Assembly (NCBI RefSeq): GCF_900111035.1
Contig: NZ_FOFU01000005.1
Span: 1-64,000 of the forward strand
Direction of reading: 5' to 3'
Source of the DNA: Treponema bryantii
Lineage (GTDB): Bacteria > Spirochaetota > Spirochaetia > Treponematales > Treponemataceae
DNA: 64,000 nt
Shown: positions 8,428-17,206 of the stretch, one piece after another
Numbering within the stretch: the stretch's first letter is position 1
Layout: each line of letters opens with the position of its first letter
Made by a program: the position numbers and the translations under genes
The notes under the pieces: model-generated
Told to the model about the DNA's origin: nothing
Databases searched by the model: none
The model's input: only the letters and a program-made list of their open reading frames with translations

Positions 8428-9723
8428 ATGATAGAAGAATGCCCTAAAGTTTCTGGACTCCCTTTGCTTGAACTTATCCTTAATAAAGATTATTCATTTG
8501 AAATTTCAAAAATGAATGATGAGTATTATTATTGGGATAAAGTAAAATACAATACTCCAAAGGGTATAAAAAAAGAGGAGTTTTGGGCTCTTGTAAAATA
8601 CTCTAGAACAGCAAATAGTAAGATTTACAGTTTTAATACATGTACATTTTCCCTTTTTCTAACAAATAAGATGCAGGAATATCTTCATAATTTTGACATG
8701 AATTTTGGAGGTACAATTGCATCATCTGATATTCTTTTGGATAAAAACAAACAATATTATCTCTTAAGTTCCATAATGGAAGAGGCTATTGCATCCAGTC
8801 AGATGGAAGGCGCTTCAACAACGCGTAAAGTTGCAAAGGAGATGCTACGCAAGCAGGCAAAGCCTAAAGATAAAAGTCAGCAAATGATTTTGAATAATTA
8901 CAATACAATTAGGTATCTTTCAGAACATAAGAATGATAATCTAACTCCGGAACTTTTGCTTACAATCCATAAACAAATTACAGAAAAAACTCTAGACAAT
9001 CCAAAAGATGAAGGTCAGTTCAGAACTGATAATAATATTTACGTTGTAAATGGAATTACAGGTGAAGTAGCTCATGATCCTCCATCATATAAGCAAATTA
9101 AAAAAGTGGTACAGCAATTATGTAAATTTATAAATGAAGATAAAGAATTTATTCATCCAATTATTAAAGCAATAATTCTTCATTTTATGATTTCTTATCT
9201 GCATCCTTTTGTAGATGGAAATGGAAGAACGGCTCGCTCCCTATTTTATTGGTACATGCTTAAAAAAGGATATTGGCTTACAGAATATCTTTCTATTTCA
9301 CGTATTATTTACAAGTCAAAAGGACAATATGAGAAGGCCTTTTTATATACCGAACATGATGATTTTGATTTAGGTTATTTTGTAAATTATAATCTGAAAG
9401 TTCTTAATGAAGCTTTCTATGAACTTCAAGTATATCTTAACCGAAAAGCTCAGGAAAATGAGGCTCTACTTGAATATAGAATTCCAGGTCTTAATGATCG
9501 ACAGATACAGATAATTACACTATGTATTAAAAAGCCATCTTCGATTTTTATAAGCAAAGATTTGGAAACAAGGTTTAATGTGTCTGTAAAAACAATTCGT
9601 TCCGATTTAGAGGGGCTTGTTGAATTAGGTTTATTAACAACTGTTCCTCTGAATAAACGTCTGACTGGTTATACAAGAGCAGAGAACTTCGAAGAACGAT
9701 TAGGGGAAATTAGGGGAAATTAG
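8428..9723 (+). CDS. Fic-family protein (AMP transferase type) with C-terminal winged helix
   Basis: The Fic core motif HPFVDGNGRTAR starts at residue 259; its His and the NGR loop are intact. Fic enzymes usually transfer AMP from ATP to a hydroxyl side chain of a target protein. An N-terminal inhibitory motif of class II type, SSQMEG (residues 123-128), is present, so activity is probably autoinhibited. The last ~75 residues look like a winged helix (KTIRSDLEGLVELGLL), common in this subfamily. No clear Shine-Dalgarno precedes the ATG. Its final codons (LGEIRGN-stop) are encoded by the right 42-bp repeat, so the repeat has become coding. The gene sits as a discrete insert between hsdS cargo and hsdR. 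Confidence 0.9.
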   Translation: MIEECPKVSGLPLLELILNKDYSFEISKMNDEYYYWDKVKYNTPKGIKKEEFWALVKYSRTANSKIYSFNTCTFSLFLTNKMQEYLHNFDMNFGGTIASSDILLDKNKQYYLLSSIMEEAIASSQMEGASTTRKVAKEMLRKQAKPKDKSQQMILNNYNTIRYLSEHKNDNLTPELLLTIHKQITEKTLDNPKDEGQFRTDNNIYVVNGITGEVAHDPPSYKQIKKVVQQLCKFINEDKEFIHPIIKAIILHFMISYLHPFVDGNGRTARSLFYWYMLKKGYWLTEYLSISRIIYKSKGQYEKAFLYTEHDDFDLGYFVNYNLKVLNEAFYELQVYLNRKAQENEALLEYRIPGLNDRQIQIITLCIKKPSSIFISKDLETRFNVSVKTIRSDLEGLVELGLLTTVPLNKRLTGYTRAENFEERLGEIRGN

Positions 9724-9742
9724 GGGAAAATTTCCCCTAATT
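9701..9742 (+). repeat. Right 42-bp direct repeat, overlapping the fic 3' end
   Basis: Identical to 8348-8389. It contributes the last seven codons and the stop of fic, and its palindromic half (9718-9742) falls after the stop, where it could terminate transcription. The two copies bracket fic exactly, 1353 bp apart from start to start. Confidence 0.95.
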
Positions 9743-9816
9743 ATATAAACGTGCACAAATTATTTGAGAATTTGTACATATAGTTAGAATATGCACAAAC
9801 TGGAGATAGTAAAATT

Positions 9817-12282
9817 ATGAACGAAAGCGACACAAGGTTAAAGAAAATAGATCCTGCACTGAAAGCTGCCGGATGGGGCGTTGTTGAAGGTAGTGATATC
9901 TTTACAGAGCAGCGTGCATATTTGCTTACTCCTGGTCGCATTGTAACAAAAGCAAAAAGAAATCCTGACAAGATTGATTATCTTCTTACTTACAAAGGTG
10001 TAAAAATTGGCATTATTGAAGCCAAGAAAGATGAACTGGATGTAAGTGCTGGTGTAGAACAGGCGAAGAAATATGCCAAAGCGATGAACATTCGTTTTAC
10101 TTATTCTACAAATGGCGACAAAATCTGGGCAATTGATATGGAAGCAAAGCCTGGAGATTTTACCGAAGGTTTTGTAGAACGATTCCCAACTCCAGATGAA
10201 CTCTGGACAATGACATTCCCAGATAACAATGAGTGGCGAGATAAGTTTAATCTTGAACCATTTAATCGTGATGGTGGAAAGATGCCTCGTTACTATCAGG
10301 AAAACGCCGTTAATGCTGTACTTGAAGCTGTCAGTCGAAAAGTTGACCGTATTCTTTTGACACTTGCAACCGGTACGGGAAAAACTTATATAGCTTTTCA
10401 GATTTGCTGGAAGCTCATGCAGACAAAATGGAATAGAGAAGGAGGAGGAAGAATATCTCATATCCTGTTCCTTGCAGATAGAAACATTCTTGCTGATCAG
10501 GCATTTAATGCGTTCGGGGCATTTGACCAGAATGCTCTAGCTCGAATTACTCCAAAAGAAATCCGTAAGAATGGCGGAAAAGTTCCAATGGGACAGAGTA
10601 TTTACTTCACAATTTTCCAGACCATGCTTTGCGGTTCCGATGGAGAGGAAATATCTGAATCTGGAACAGAGGCTGAAAAGATAGAATATTATAAGCAATA
10701 TCCGCAAGATTTCTTTGATTTTATTATAATTGATGAATGTCATCGTGGTGGTGCTAATGATGAAAGCGAATGGCGTAAGCTGATGGATTATTTTCAGCCT
10801 GCTTATCAGCTTGGTCTTACTGCAACACCTCGCCGTACAATTAATGGTGATACTTATAAATATTTTGGTGAGCCTGTTTATCAGTATTCATTAAAGCAGG
10901 GAATTGAAGACGGATATCTTACTCCATATCGAGTGAAGAGCTGTACAAATCAGATTATTGATGAATATGTTTATGATGAGCAGGATAAAATTGTTCGTGG
11001 AGAAGACTTGCTTGATAAAGATAAAACTTATGATGAAAAAGATTTTTATCATGGCAAAATCAAAATCCGAGAGAGAGATGAACTTCGCGTATCGGAATTT
11101 CTTGAAAGTGCAAATCCTGATGAAAAAGCAATTGTTTTCTGTGCTACACAAAATCACGCAATGCAGGTTCGCGATATGATAAACTCTCAGGCAAAACGGG
11201 GTATAAATTATTGTGTTCGTGTAACTGCTGATGACGGAAATGAAGGTGAGGCTCAGCTTAGACAATTCCAGGATAACGAAAAAACAATTCCAACAATTTT
11301 GACAACCTCACAAAAACTCAGCACGGGTGTCGATGCTCAGAATGTTCGTAATATTGTGCTAATGCGACCTGTTGATAATATGATTGAGTTCAAACAGATT
11401 ATAGGCCGCGGAACTCGTCTTTTTGATGATAAGTATTATTTTACAATTTACGACTTTGTTGGTGCTTATAAGAAGTTTTATGATGATGAATGGGATAATC
11501 CAAATCCTGTTTGTCCTATCTGTGAAAAATATCCTTGTGAATGTGATAAACACCCTAAATGTCCTAAGTGCGGTAAATGGCCATGTGAATGCAAGAGACC
11601 ACCTCGTACTTGTCCTGTTTGTGGAAAATGGCCTTGTATATGTCCTCCAAAAAAATGTCCAGTTTGTGGCAATCTTCCTTGTACCTGTCCTAAAGATGTT
11701 ATTGAAATTGAATTAGGTGATGGTCGTAAAGCCACAATTAAAAAGGATTTTGAATGGGAAGAACGAATTATGTACGATGGAAAACTCATTACCTTAAAAG
11801 AGTTTGTAGATGTTCTGGTTAATAATGAAACACTTCCTAGATTCTTTAAGGATGATGAAGATTTGCGAACACAATGGCAGAATCCAGAAACAAGAAAAGC
11901 TTTACTTGAAAAGATGGATCATGACGGATTCTCTCTTGATAAGCTCTTGAAAGTTCAGGAAATGCTTAATTATGAGAAATGCGATTTACTTGATGTTCTT
12001 GAATATCTTGCTTATCAAACAACTCCAATTGAACGAGAGCAGCGAGTCGCTATTTCGCGTTCTGAAATAACTGCTGAATTGAATACAAATCAGACCGAGT
12101 TTGTGAACTTTGTTTTGGATCAATATATTCAACAAGGTTATACAGAACTTTCAATGGAAAATTTGCCAGAGCTTATTAAGCTAAAGTATGGTACAATAAA
12201 TGATGCAAAAGCAGAACTTGGACCTTTAGGAGAAATCAGCAAAGTGTTTGTTGGATTCCAGAAAGGACTGTATGCGGCGTGA
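9817..12282 (+). CDS. hsdR: Type I restriction enzyme R subunit (EcoEI-like)
   Basis: HsdR supplies DNA cleavage and ATP-driven translocation. The N-terminal nuclease has D(Y)LLTYKGVKIGIIEAKK (about 50-68), the PD-(D/E)XK core. The superfamily 2 helicase shows Walker A TGTGKTY (about 185-191), the DECH box (about 306-309) and LTATPR. The length of 821 aa fits the EcoEI type. An unusual cysteine-rich stretch (about 565-625) contains four tandem CPxCxxxPCxC-type units between the helicase core and the C-terminal M-subunit-binding region. The gene is separated from hsdM/hsdS by about 5 kb of cargo. GGAG lies about 11 nt before the ATG. Confidence 0.94.
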   Translation: MNESDTRLKKIDPALKAAGWGVVEGSDIFTEQRAYLLTPGRIVTKAKRNPDKIDYLLTYKGVKIGIIEAKKDELDVSAGVEQAKKYAKAMNIRFTYSTNGDKIWAIDMEAKPGDFTEGFVERFPTPDELWTMTFPDNNEWRDKFNLEPFNRDGGKMPRYYQENAVNAVLEAVSRKVDRILLTLATGTGKTYIAFQICWKLMQTKWNREGGGRISHILFLADRNILADQAFNAFGAFDQNALARITPKEIRKNGGKVPMGQSIYFTIFQTMLCGSDGEEISESGTEAEKIEYYKQYPQDFFDFIIIDECHRGGANDESEWRKLMDYFQPAYQLGLTATPRRTINGDTYKYFGEPVYQYSLKQGIEDGYLTPYRVKSCTNQIIDEYVYDEQDKIVRGEDLLDKDKTYDEKDFYHGKIKIRERDELRVSEFLESANPDEKAIVFCATQNHAMQVRDMINSQAKRGINYCVRVTADDGNEGEAQLRQFQDNEKTIPTILTTSQKLSTGVDAQNVRNIVLMRPVDNMIEFKQIIGRGTRLFDDKYYFTIYDFVGAYKKFYDDEWDNPNPVCPICEKYPCECDKHPKCPKCGKWPCECKRPPRTCPVCGKWPCICPPKKCPVCGNLPCTCPKDVIEIELGDGRKATIKKDFEWEERIMYDGKLITLKEFVDVLVNNETLPRFFKDDEDLRTQWQNPETRKALLEKMDHDGFSLDKLLKVQEMLNYEKCDLLDVLEYLAYQTTPIEREQRVAISRSEITAELNTNQTEFVNFVLDQYIQQGYTELSMENLPELIKLKYGTINDAKAELGPLGEISKVFVGFQKGLYAA

Positions 12283-12325
12283 AAAGGAAAAAAATTAAAA
12301 ATAAAATATAAAAAAGAGGATAAAA

Positions 12326-14029
12326 ATGGCATTTTCAGCAACAGATGATTTAATTAGAAAGTTATTCGGAAGATTTCTTTATAAAATTCCAAGAAATCAG
12401 CGAGAGTATGTTTGGAATAAGGATAACTGGGATGATTTTATTTCGGATATTCAATTTTCAACAAATAATAAAAAACAACATTTTTTGGGAAGTATTGTTT
12501 TAAAGAAAGAAGATTCATTAAACGGATTGGAAACTTTTACAGTAATTGATGGTCAACAAAGAATTACAACTCTAACTATTTTACTTGCTGCTATAATGTT
12601 CATATTGAAAAAATATAATTATGAAAATGATTACAAAGGAACAGAGAAATATATAAAAGTAGAAGATGACAAAAATTTATCACATAATATTTTTGATACT
12701 GATTTTCATCTTGCTGTTCCTGAATTAATATCAGCTATCGAATCTGAAGATTTTGGGACTCAATTAAAATTGACAGTTTTACTTAAAACAAAAATAAAGA
12801 ATCCCGAAAGAGATAAAAATATAATTGACTGTTTTTCATATTTTATTACTTTTTTAGAAACACAAATAGAAAACAATGATTTAACAAAAATAATTCAATT
12901 GAAAGATAATTTACTAGATACTTACTATATACGAATATTAGCTTTAAGTGACGAAGATTCTTATACAATTTTTGAAATATTAAATGCACGGGGTACAGCT
13001 CTAGAAGATTTTGAATTAATAAAAAATTTTATTATGAGATATCTTGAACCAGAATCAGAAAGGGACAAAGCAAAAAATGAATGGGAAAATATGGCTAAAC
13101 TCTTGGGACAGAGTCAAAAGAATTTTGTAAAACATTATTTAATTCATTCTTTACCTGAAAGTAAAATAATTAAGAAAGATGTTTATAAAACATTAAAACA
13201 AAATGTGTCGAGAAATACTGAAGAAATAAAAAAATATTATGAAGATTTACAATTAAAGGCAAATTATTATAGAATTATTTATAACCCATTGGCAAAAGAT
13301 TCTAATGGGAATGATATAGCAAACAAAACAGAACAAATAGTTTTTTCATTCTTTAAATCAAAACGTCAAGAGCAATTAAGACCTTTATTGCTTAGCTTGA
13401 TTCATCAAAAGGAATTAGAGAATATATCTGAAGATGAATATAATAAGGTATTAATATTTTTTAGAAATTTCTTTATTTGTTATACATTAATAGGACAAGA
13501 AAAATCCAATACTTTAACTTCGATGATTGGAAAATATGCATTTGAATTAGAAACAGAATATTCTGAGGATAAATTAAATCAGTGTATAGACAGTTTTAAA
13601 AGTAGAATACCATCTTTAAATTGGTTTAAGAATTCGTTCGAAAATATAGGATATTCAAATCACATTAAGTTTTTTAAGGATCCGAAAATTGCAGATAGAG
13701 CACGATTAGCATTAAAACTCTTTGATGCAAAATTCGGAAATATTGCATTAGATGATGAAGAGTTTTCAATAGAGCATATTTTGCCAGATTCAAAATCTGA
13801 AAAACATCAAGAAAATGTATTATTAGGAAATCTGTTACCACTTGAAAGAGATTTAAATGAGTTGTGTAAAGACAGAGAGTTAAAAGATAAAATTGAAATA
13901 TATAAACGTTCAAAATATTCAAGTGTAAAAGATTTTGTTATTAAATTCGAAAAAAATCCAGAATTGTTTAATCCAAAAGAAAGACTAAAAGAAATTACAG
14001 AAGAATTTTATAATTTATTTAAAATGTAG
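12326..14029 (+). CDS. GmrSD-like DUF262/HNH (DUF1524) protein
   Basis: This is a 567-aa single-chain protein. The N-terminal DUF262 domain has IPRNQREYVW and the diagnostic VIDGQQRITTL (about residues 72-82), a ParB/sulfiredoxin-like NTPase fold. The C-terminus has SIEHILPDS (about 484-492) followed by LLGNLLPLERDLN, typical of the HNH-like DUF1524 nuclease. The pair of domains defines GmrSD-type (type IV) restriction of modified phage DNA; specificity here is unknown. It is 43 nt downstream of hsdR with its own AGAGGA ribosome-binding site and is AT-rich like the cargo, so it may be a further addition to the island. Confidence 0.88.
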   Translation: MAFSATDDLIRKLFGRFLYKIPRNQREYVWNKDNWDDFISDIQFSTNNKKQHFLGSIVLKKEDSLNGLETFTVIDGQQRITTLTILLAAIMFILKKYNYENDYKGTEKYIKVEDDKNLSHNIFDTDFHLAVPELISAIESEDFGTQLKLTVLLKTKIKNPERDKNIIDCFSYFITFLETQIENNDLTKIIQLKDNLLDTYYIRILALSDEDSYTIFEILNARGTALEDFELIKNFIMRYLEPESERDKAKNEWENMAKLLGQSQKNFVKHYLIHSLPESKIIKKDVYKTLKQNVSRNTEEIKKYYEDLQLKANYYRIIYNPLAKDSNGNDIANKTEQIVFSFFKSKRQEQLRPLLLSLIHQKELENISEDEYNKVLIFFRNFFICYTLIGQEKSNTLTSMIGKYAFELETEYSEDKLNQCIDSFKSRIPSLNWFKNSFENIGYSNHIKFFKDPKIADRARLALKLFDAKFGNIALDDEEFSIEHILPDSKSEKHQENVLLGNLLPLERDLNELCKDRELKDKIEIYKRSKYSSVKDFVIKFEKNPELFNPKERLKEITEEFYNLFKM

Positions 14030-14035
14030 TAATTT

Positions 14036-14072
14036 TTGACAAATTTGACATTTATGTCATAAATCACTATTC
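14036..14072 (+). promoter_or_regulatory. Promoter of the coaX-trk operon with TGACA/TGTCA half-sites
   Basis: TTGACA (14044-14049) and TATTCT (14067-14072) are separated by 17 nt, a good sigma70-type promoter; transcription would start near 14078-14080. A TGACA half-site lies at 14036-14040 and a TGTCA at 14054-14058, inverted relative to the -35. The same arrangement recurs at 52071-52106 and, less exactly, at 26136-26159. Confidence 0.65.
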
Positions 14073-14075
14073 TAC

Positions 14076-14241
14076 AAAGCGAGGACAGTTACCGTAAGGA
14101 ATTGATTCTCGCTTTTTTATTTGGCTTACGGGCCATTAGAACTCACATCATAAAGACATGATCCAAGGAGGACAGGTACTATGAACTTAAGCACTTAAGG
14201 TGCTCTTCCTGTAATTTATTTCTTTTTAAAAGGAGGAGCGC
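14076..14241 (+). promoter_or_regulatory. Structured coaX leader: attenuator-like hairpin and five-codon leader ORF
   Basis: AAGCGAG (14076-14082) pairs with CTCGCTT (14108-14114) followed by TTTT, a terminator-like hairpin. CCGTAAG in its loop (14091-14097) can instead pair with CTTACGG (14125-14131), a mutually exclusive fold. Downstream, AAGGAGG (14165-14171) precedes ATG at 14181, opening the reading frame MNLST-stop. Its codons overlap a small hairpin, AGCAC/GTGCT (14190-14204). A second strong ribosome-binding site (AAAGGAGG) serves coaX. No known riboswitch class was recognised. Confidence 0.55.
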
Positions 14242-15009
14242 ATGATTCTGACTATTGATGTAGGAAATACTTCCACTGCATTCGGACTTTTTGAAGGCGA
14301 CAACTGCGTCCTGAGATTCAGAAGAACAACTAATGTAAATTCTTCTTCCGATGAAACTGGCGTTTTTTTGCGTTCGGTTTTACGCGAGAATGGATTTGAC
14401 TGGCAGAAGATTGAAAAAATCGGATGCTGCTCTGTTGTGCCTTCTGTAAATCATTCGCTGGCTAATGCGTGTGCTAAGTATCTTGGTCACGAACCACTTT
14501 TTATTCAGGCTGGAATTAAGACCGGACTTAAGCTGCGTTATTCGAATCCGAAAGAAATCGGTGCAGACTTGATTGCTGCGGCTATGGGAGCTGTTGCAGT
14601 TTATCCTGGAAAGAATCTGATTATCATCGATATGGGAACAGCAACCACTGCGGAGCTTGTTTCTAAAGACAAGGAATTCTTGGGCGGTATTATTATGCCA
14701 GGTCTTAAGATTTCTGTGGATGCGCTTGCAGGTGGAACTGCAAATCTTACTTCGGTTGAAATTATGAAGCCGGAGCACGTTTACGGTTCATCTACGACAG
14801 AGGCAATTCAGGCCGGACTTTATTATGGAACAGCCGGTTCAATTAAGGAATTTTGTCATCTCTTTAAAAAGAACGTATTTCATGGTGAAGACGCAGTAAT
14901 AATTGGCACTGGTGGTTTTGCAAGAACTTTTGAAGATTACAATCTTTTTGATGAAATCATTCCAGGCCTCGTACTTGCCGGTGTAAAAAAGGCGCTGGAA
15001 CTCAACTAA
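14242..15009 (+). CDS. coaX: Type III pantothenate kinase
   Basis: CoaX phosphorylates pantothenate, the first step of coenzyme A synthesis. The N-terminal phosphate-binding motif DVGNTSTAFG (residues 5-14), GADLIAAAMGA (about 111-121) and IIDMGTATT (about 131-139) match the ASKHA-fold type III enzymes. The length of 255 aa is typical. AAAGGAGG precedes the ATG. It is the first gene of a long plus-strand run and is followed by an ECF S component that may import pantothenate, which would make these two a vitamin B5 salvage pair. Confidence 0.94.
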   Translation: MILTIDVGNTSTAFGLFEGDNCVLRFRRTTNVNSSSDETGVFLRSVLRENGFDWQKIEKIGCCSVVPSVNHSLANACAKYLGHEPLFIQAGIKTGLKLRYSNPKEIGADLIAAAMGAVAVYPGKNLIIIDMGTATTAELVSKDKEFLGGIIMPGLKISVDALAGGTANLTSVEIMKPEHVYGSSTTEAIQAGLYYGTAGSIKEFCHLFKKNVFHGEDAVIIGTGGFARTFEDYNLFDEIIPGLVLAGVKKALELN

Positions 15010-15022
15010 TTTTATATTAACC

Positions 15023-15108
15023 GTCATTGCGAGGAACGAAGTGACGTGGCAATCCAGATTTTTGAGAGCTCGTTATGTGGATTGCTTCACCTGCGGCTCG
15101 CAATGACG
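15023..15108. repeat. GTCATTGCGAG dispersed inverted repeat, copy 1
   Basis: GTCATTGCGAG (15023-15033) and CTCGCAATGAC at the other end are inverted termini. Inside, TGGCAATCCA and TGGATTGC form a second inverted pair. A related element lies at 33571-33635. Such elements are common intergenic repeats in several bacterial phyla. Here it separates coaX from the ECF gene. Confidence 0.85.
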
Positions 15109-15127
15109 AGAACAAAAGGAAACAATT

Positions 15128-15739
15128 ATGACAAACACAAACTCAACATTATCACTCAACAAAAAACTCACACTCACAGGTGCTTTGTGCGCACTTGTAA
15201 TCGTACTCGGAATCACAAAGCTCGGACTCATTCCAATTGGAGCAACAGCATCAATCACAATTCTTCATATTCCAGTAATTTTGATTTGTATGCTCGCTGG
15301 TCTTCCAGAAGGACTTTTCGTTGGTCTCGTATTCGGAAGCCTCTCTTTGATTCAGGCTGCAATGAGCCCAAGTGGAGTTCTCGATCCATTCTTCGTAAAT
15401 CCTCTTATTTCTGTTCTTCCTCGTATGCTTATTGCTGTTATTGCATGGGGACTCTGGAAGGCTTTGAATCTTATTCCTCACATGCCTAAAACTGTTTCTG
15501 CAGGAATTACAGGTTTTATCACAACTGTAGCTCATACTCTCCTTGTTCTTGGAAGTCTTTATGTATTTAAGGCTGCAGATGTTCGTGAAGCACTTGGTGG
15601 AATGGGATATTTTGCTCTTGTAGCTGCCTGCGGATTTAATGCAGTTCTTGAAGCAGTTGCTGCAACAATCATTTGTGCTGCTGTTTTTGCAGGATTGTTC
15701 ATTGCAGGAAAAAAGAAATCTAAGTTGTCGCAGGAGTAG
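15128..15739 (+). CDS. ECF transporter S component, possibly pantothenate
   Basis: This 203-aa membrane protein has five or six hydrophobic segments and the S-component pattern: an N-terminal LTGALCALVIVLG helix, then LGLIPIGATASITILHIPVIL and the GLPEGLFVGLVFG loop. S components bind a vitamin and dock to a shared energising module (EcfA/A'/T), which is not in this window. Adjacency to coaX suggests pantothenate as the substrate (PanT-like), but riboflavin or another vitamin cannot be excluded. AAAGGA lies 7 nt before the ATG. Confidence 0.8.
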   Translation: MTNTNSTLSLNKKLTLTGALCALVIVLGITKLGLIPIGATASITILHIPVILICMLAGLPEGLFVGLVFGSLSLIQAAMSPSGVLDPFFVNPLISVLPRMLIAVIAWGLWKALNLIPHMPKTVSAGITGFITTVAHTLLVLGSLYVFKAADVREALGGMGYFALVAACGFNAVLEAVAATIICAAVFAGLFIAGKKKSKLSQE

Positions 15740-15754
15740 AAAACGTAGTATAAT
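15725..15754 (+). promoter_or_regulatory. Candidate promoter giving a leaderless trkA mRNA
   Basis: TTGTCG (15725-15730), an 18-nt spacer and a perfect TATAAT (15749-15754) end only 6 nt before the trkA ATG at 15761. No Shine-Dalgarno is present near that ATG. Transcription from here would start at or next to the start codon. Confidence 0.5.
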
Positions 15755-15760
15755 GCTCCT

Positions 15761-17206
15761 ATGAGAATTGTAATCGTAGGAGCAGGATTCACTGGAATTC
15801 AGCTCGCAAAACTCTTAATTAATGAAAAAAATCAGGTTGCTGTTGTAGATAACGACGAAAACACAATCCGTCACGCTTCAAATCAGCTGGATTGTACAGT
15901 TATGTGTGCAGACGGCAACAATCTTGAAACCCTCGAAGAACTTGGCATTGCCAAGGCCGATGCGCTTGTCTGCGTAACCTCTTCCGATGAAGTAAATATG
16001 ATTACCTGTTCCCTCGTGGATGCAGTGTATCCAGATATCTTAAAAATTGCCCGCGTGCGCAATTACGCTTATTACGTAAATACCGCCAAGGCAGAAAAAA
16101 AGCACTCAAATACTTTTGCAGGAAAACACCGTCCGCTTTACGGCGTAAACTATATGATTCACCCGGACGTTGAGGCTGCAGATGCAATTGTTCAGGCAGT
16201 TGAAAACGGTGCAGTTGGTAATGTAATCACATTTGATAATACAGATCTCGAAATTGCCCGTATCACAATTACTGAGGGAAGCGAGTTTGACGGTGCTCTT
16301 CTTAAAGATCTCCGCACAAAAACCGACATAAAATTCCTTGTAGCCTATATTGAAAAAAACGGCGAAACAATGCTTCCAAGCGGAGACACTAAGCTTGAAG
16401 CTGACACAATAATTGGTGTACTTGTTTCAAAAGATAATATTTCTGAAGTTATGAAGCTGTGCGGCGGTGAGCAGAAAGAGCTCCGTAAGGTTGCTTTAAT
16501 TGGTGCCGGCCGCATCGGAACTATTGTTGCTGAAAAGCTGATGGGCGGAACTCAGAAAGCTTCCGGCATTGCACGCCTGTTCACAAGCATTAAGGCTAAA
16601 CGCAATTTTGATTTTGTGATTATCGACAATAATGATGAGCTCACGAAAGCCGCCTCGGAAAAATTCCCGGAGGCGCGGGTAATGAGGGCGGATGCAACTG
16701 ATGAAAGCTTCCTCCGTGATGAAGGAATCGTAAACTTTGACCTTGCAATCTGTACAACTCATAATCATGAAATGAACATGGTGCTTGCTGCTTATCTTGA
16801 GTCTCTTGGCGTAAAGCAGACTGTAAGCCTTGTAGGAAGTTCTGCCTTTGCTGAGATTTCCCGCAAGCTTGGAATTGATGTTCCGGTTCCTCTCCGCGAC
16901 GCCGTTGTAGACTCTATTATGAGTCACCTTCGCGGTAAATCTGTAAAAGAAATTCATACTGTAACAAATGGTCAGCTTGAAATTGTTGAATGTGAAGTAA
17001 CTTCAGATTCAAAGGCAAGCGGAAAAGAACTGAAAGAAATCTCAAATCCTGGAAGTTTCCTTGTTTTGATGGACAAAAAATCTGGAGTAGACCAGTATCA
17101 GATTGCAACAGGAACAACTCGCATTACTGCCGGTGACCACATTGTACTTATTACAGTTGCAGAAAACAGTAAAAAGGTTCTGGCATTCTTCGGGAGCGGT
17201 GAATAG
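15761..17206 (+). CDS. trkA: Trk potassium uptake NAD-binding regulatory subunit
   Basis: TrkA is the cytoplasmic ring that gates the TrkH potassium channel. Two tandem RCK units are visible: a Rossmann nucleotide-binding motif IVGAGFTGIQLAKLL at residue 3 and a second, LIGAGRIGTIVAEKL, near residue 246. Each is followed by a TrkA_C domain. The length of 481 aa is that of a full double-RCK TrkA. The stop overlaps the trkH GTG start by one base. The start lacks a ribosome-binding site but has a TATAAT 6 nt upstream. Confidence 0.93.
   Translation: MRIVIVGAGFTGIQLAKLLINEKNQVAVVDNDENTIRHASNQLDCTVMCADGNNLETLEELGIAKADALVCVTSSDEVNMITCSLVDAVYPDILKIARVRNYAYYVNTAKAEKKHSNTFAGKHRPLYGVNYMIHPDVEAADAIVQAVENGAVGNVITFDNTDLEIARITITEGSEFDGALLKDLRTKTDIKFLVAYIEKNGETMLPSGDTKLEADTIIGVLVSKDNISEVMKLCGGEQKELRKVALIGAGRIGTIVAEKLMGGTQKASGIARLFTSIKAKRNFDFVIIDNNDELTKAASEKFPEARVMRADATDESFLRDEGIVNFDLAICTTHNHEMNMVLAAYLESLGVKQTVSLVGSSAFAEISRKLGIDVPVPLRDAVVDSIMSHLRGKSVKEIHTVTNGQLEIVECEVTSDSKASGKELKEISNPGSFLVLMDKKSGVDQYQIATGTTRITAGDHIVLITVAENSKKVLAFFGSGE

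Noticed and set aside
8348-9742. Insertion sequence carrying fic
   Set aside because: The flanking repeats are direct, not inverted, and no transposase is encoded between them.
11423-11789. Frames opposite and within the HsdR cysteine-rich repeats
   Set aside because: Their apparent repeats simply mirror the Cys repeats of HsdR in other frames.
14076-14241. Known riboswitch (c-di-GMP, THF, TPP) or tmRNA/SRP RNA in the coaX leader
   Set aside because: None of the conserved core sequences of these RNAs is present.
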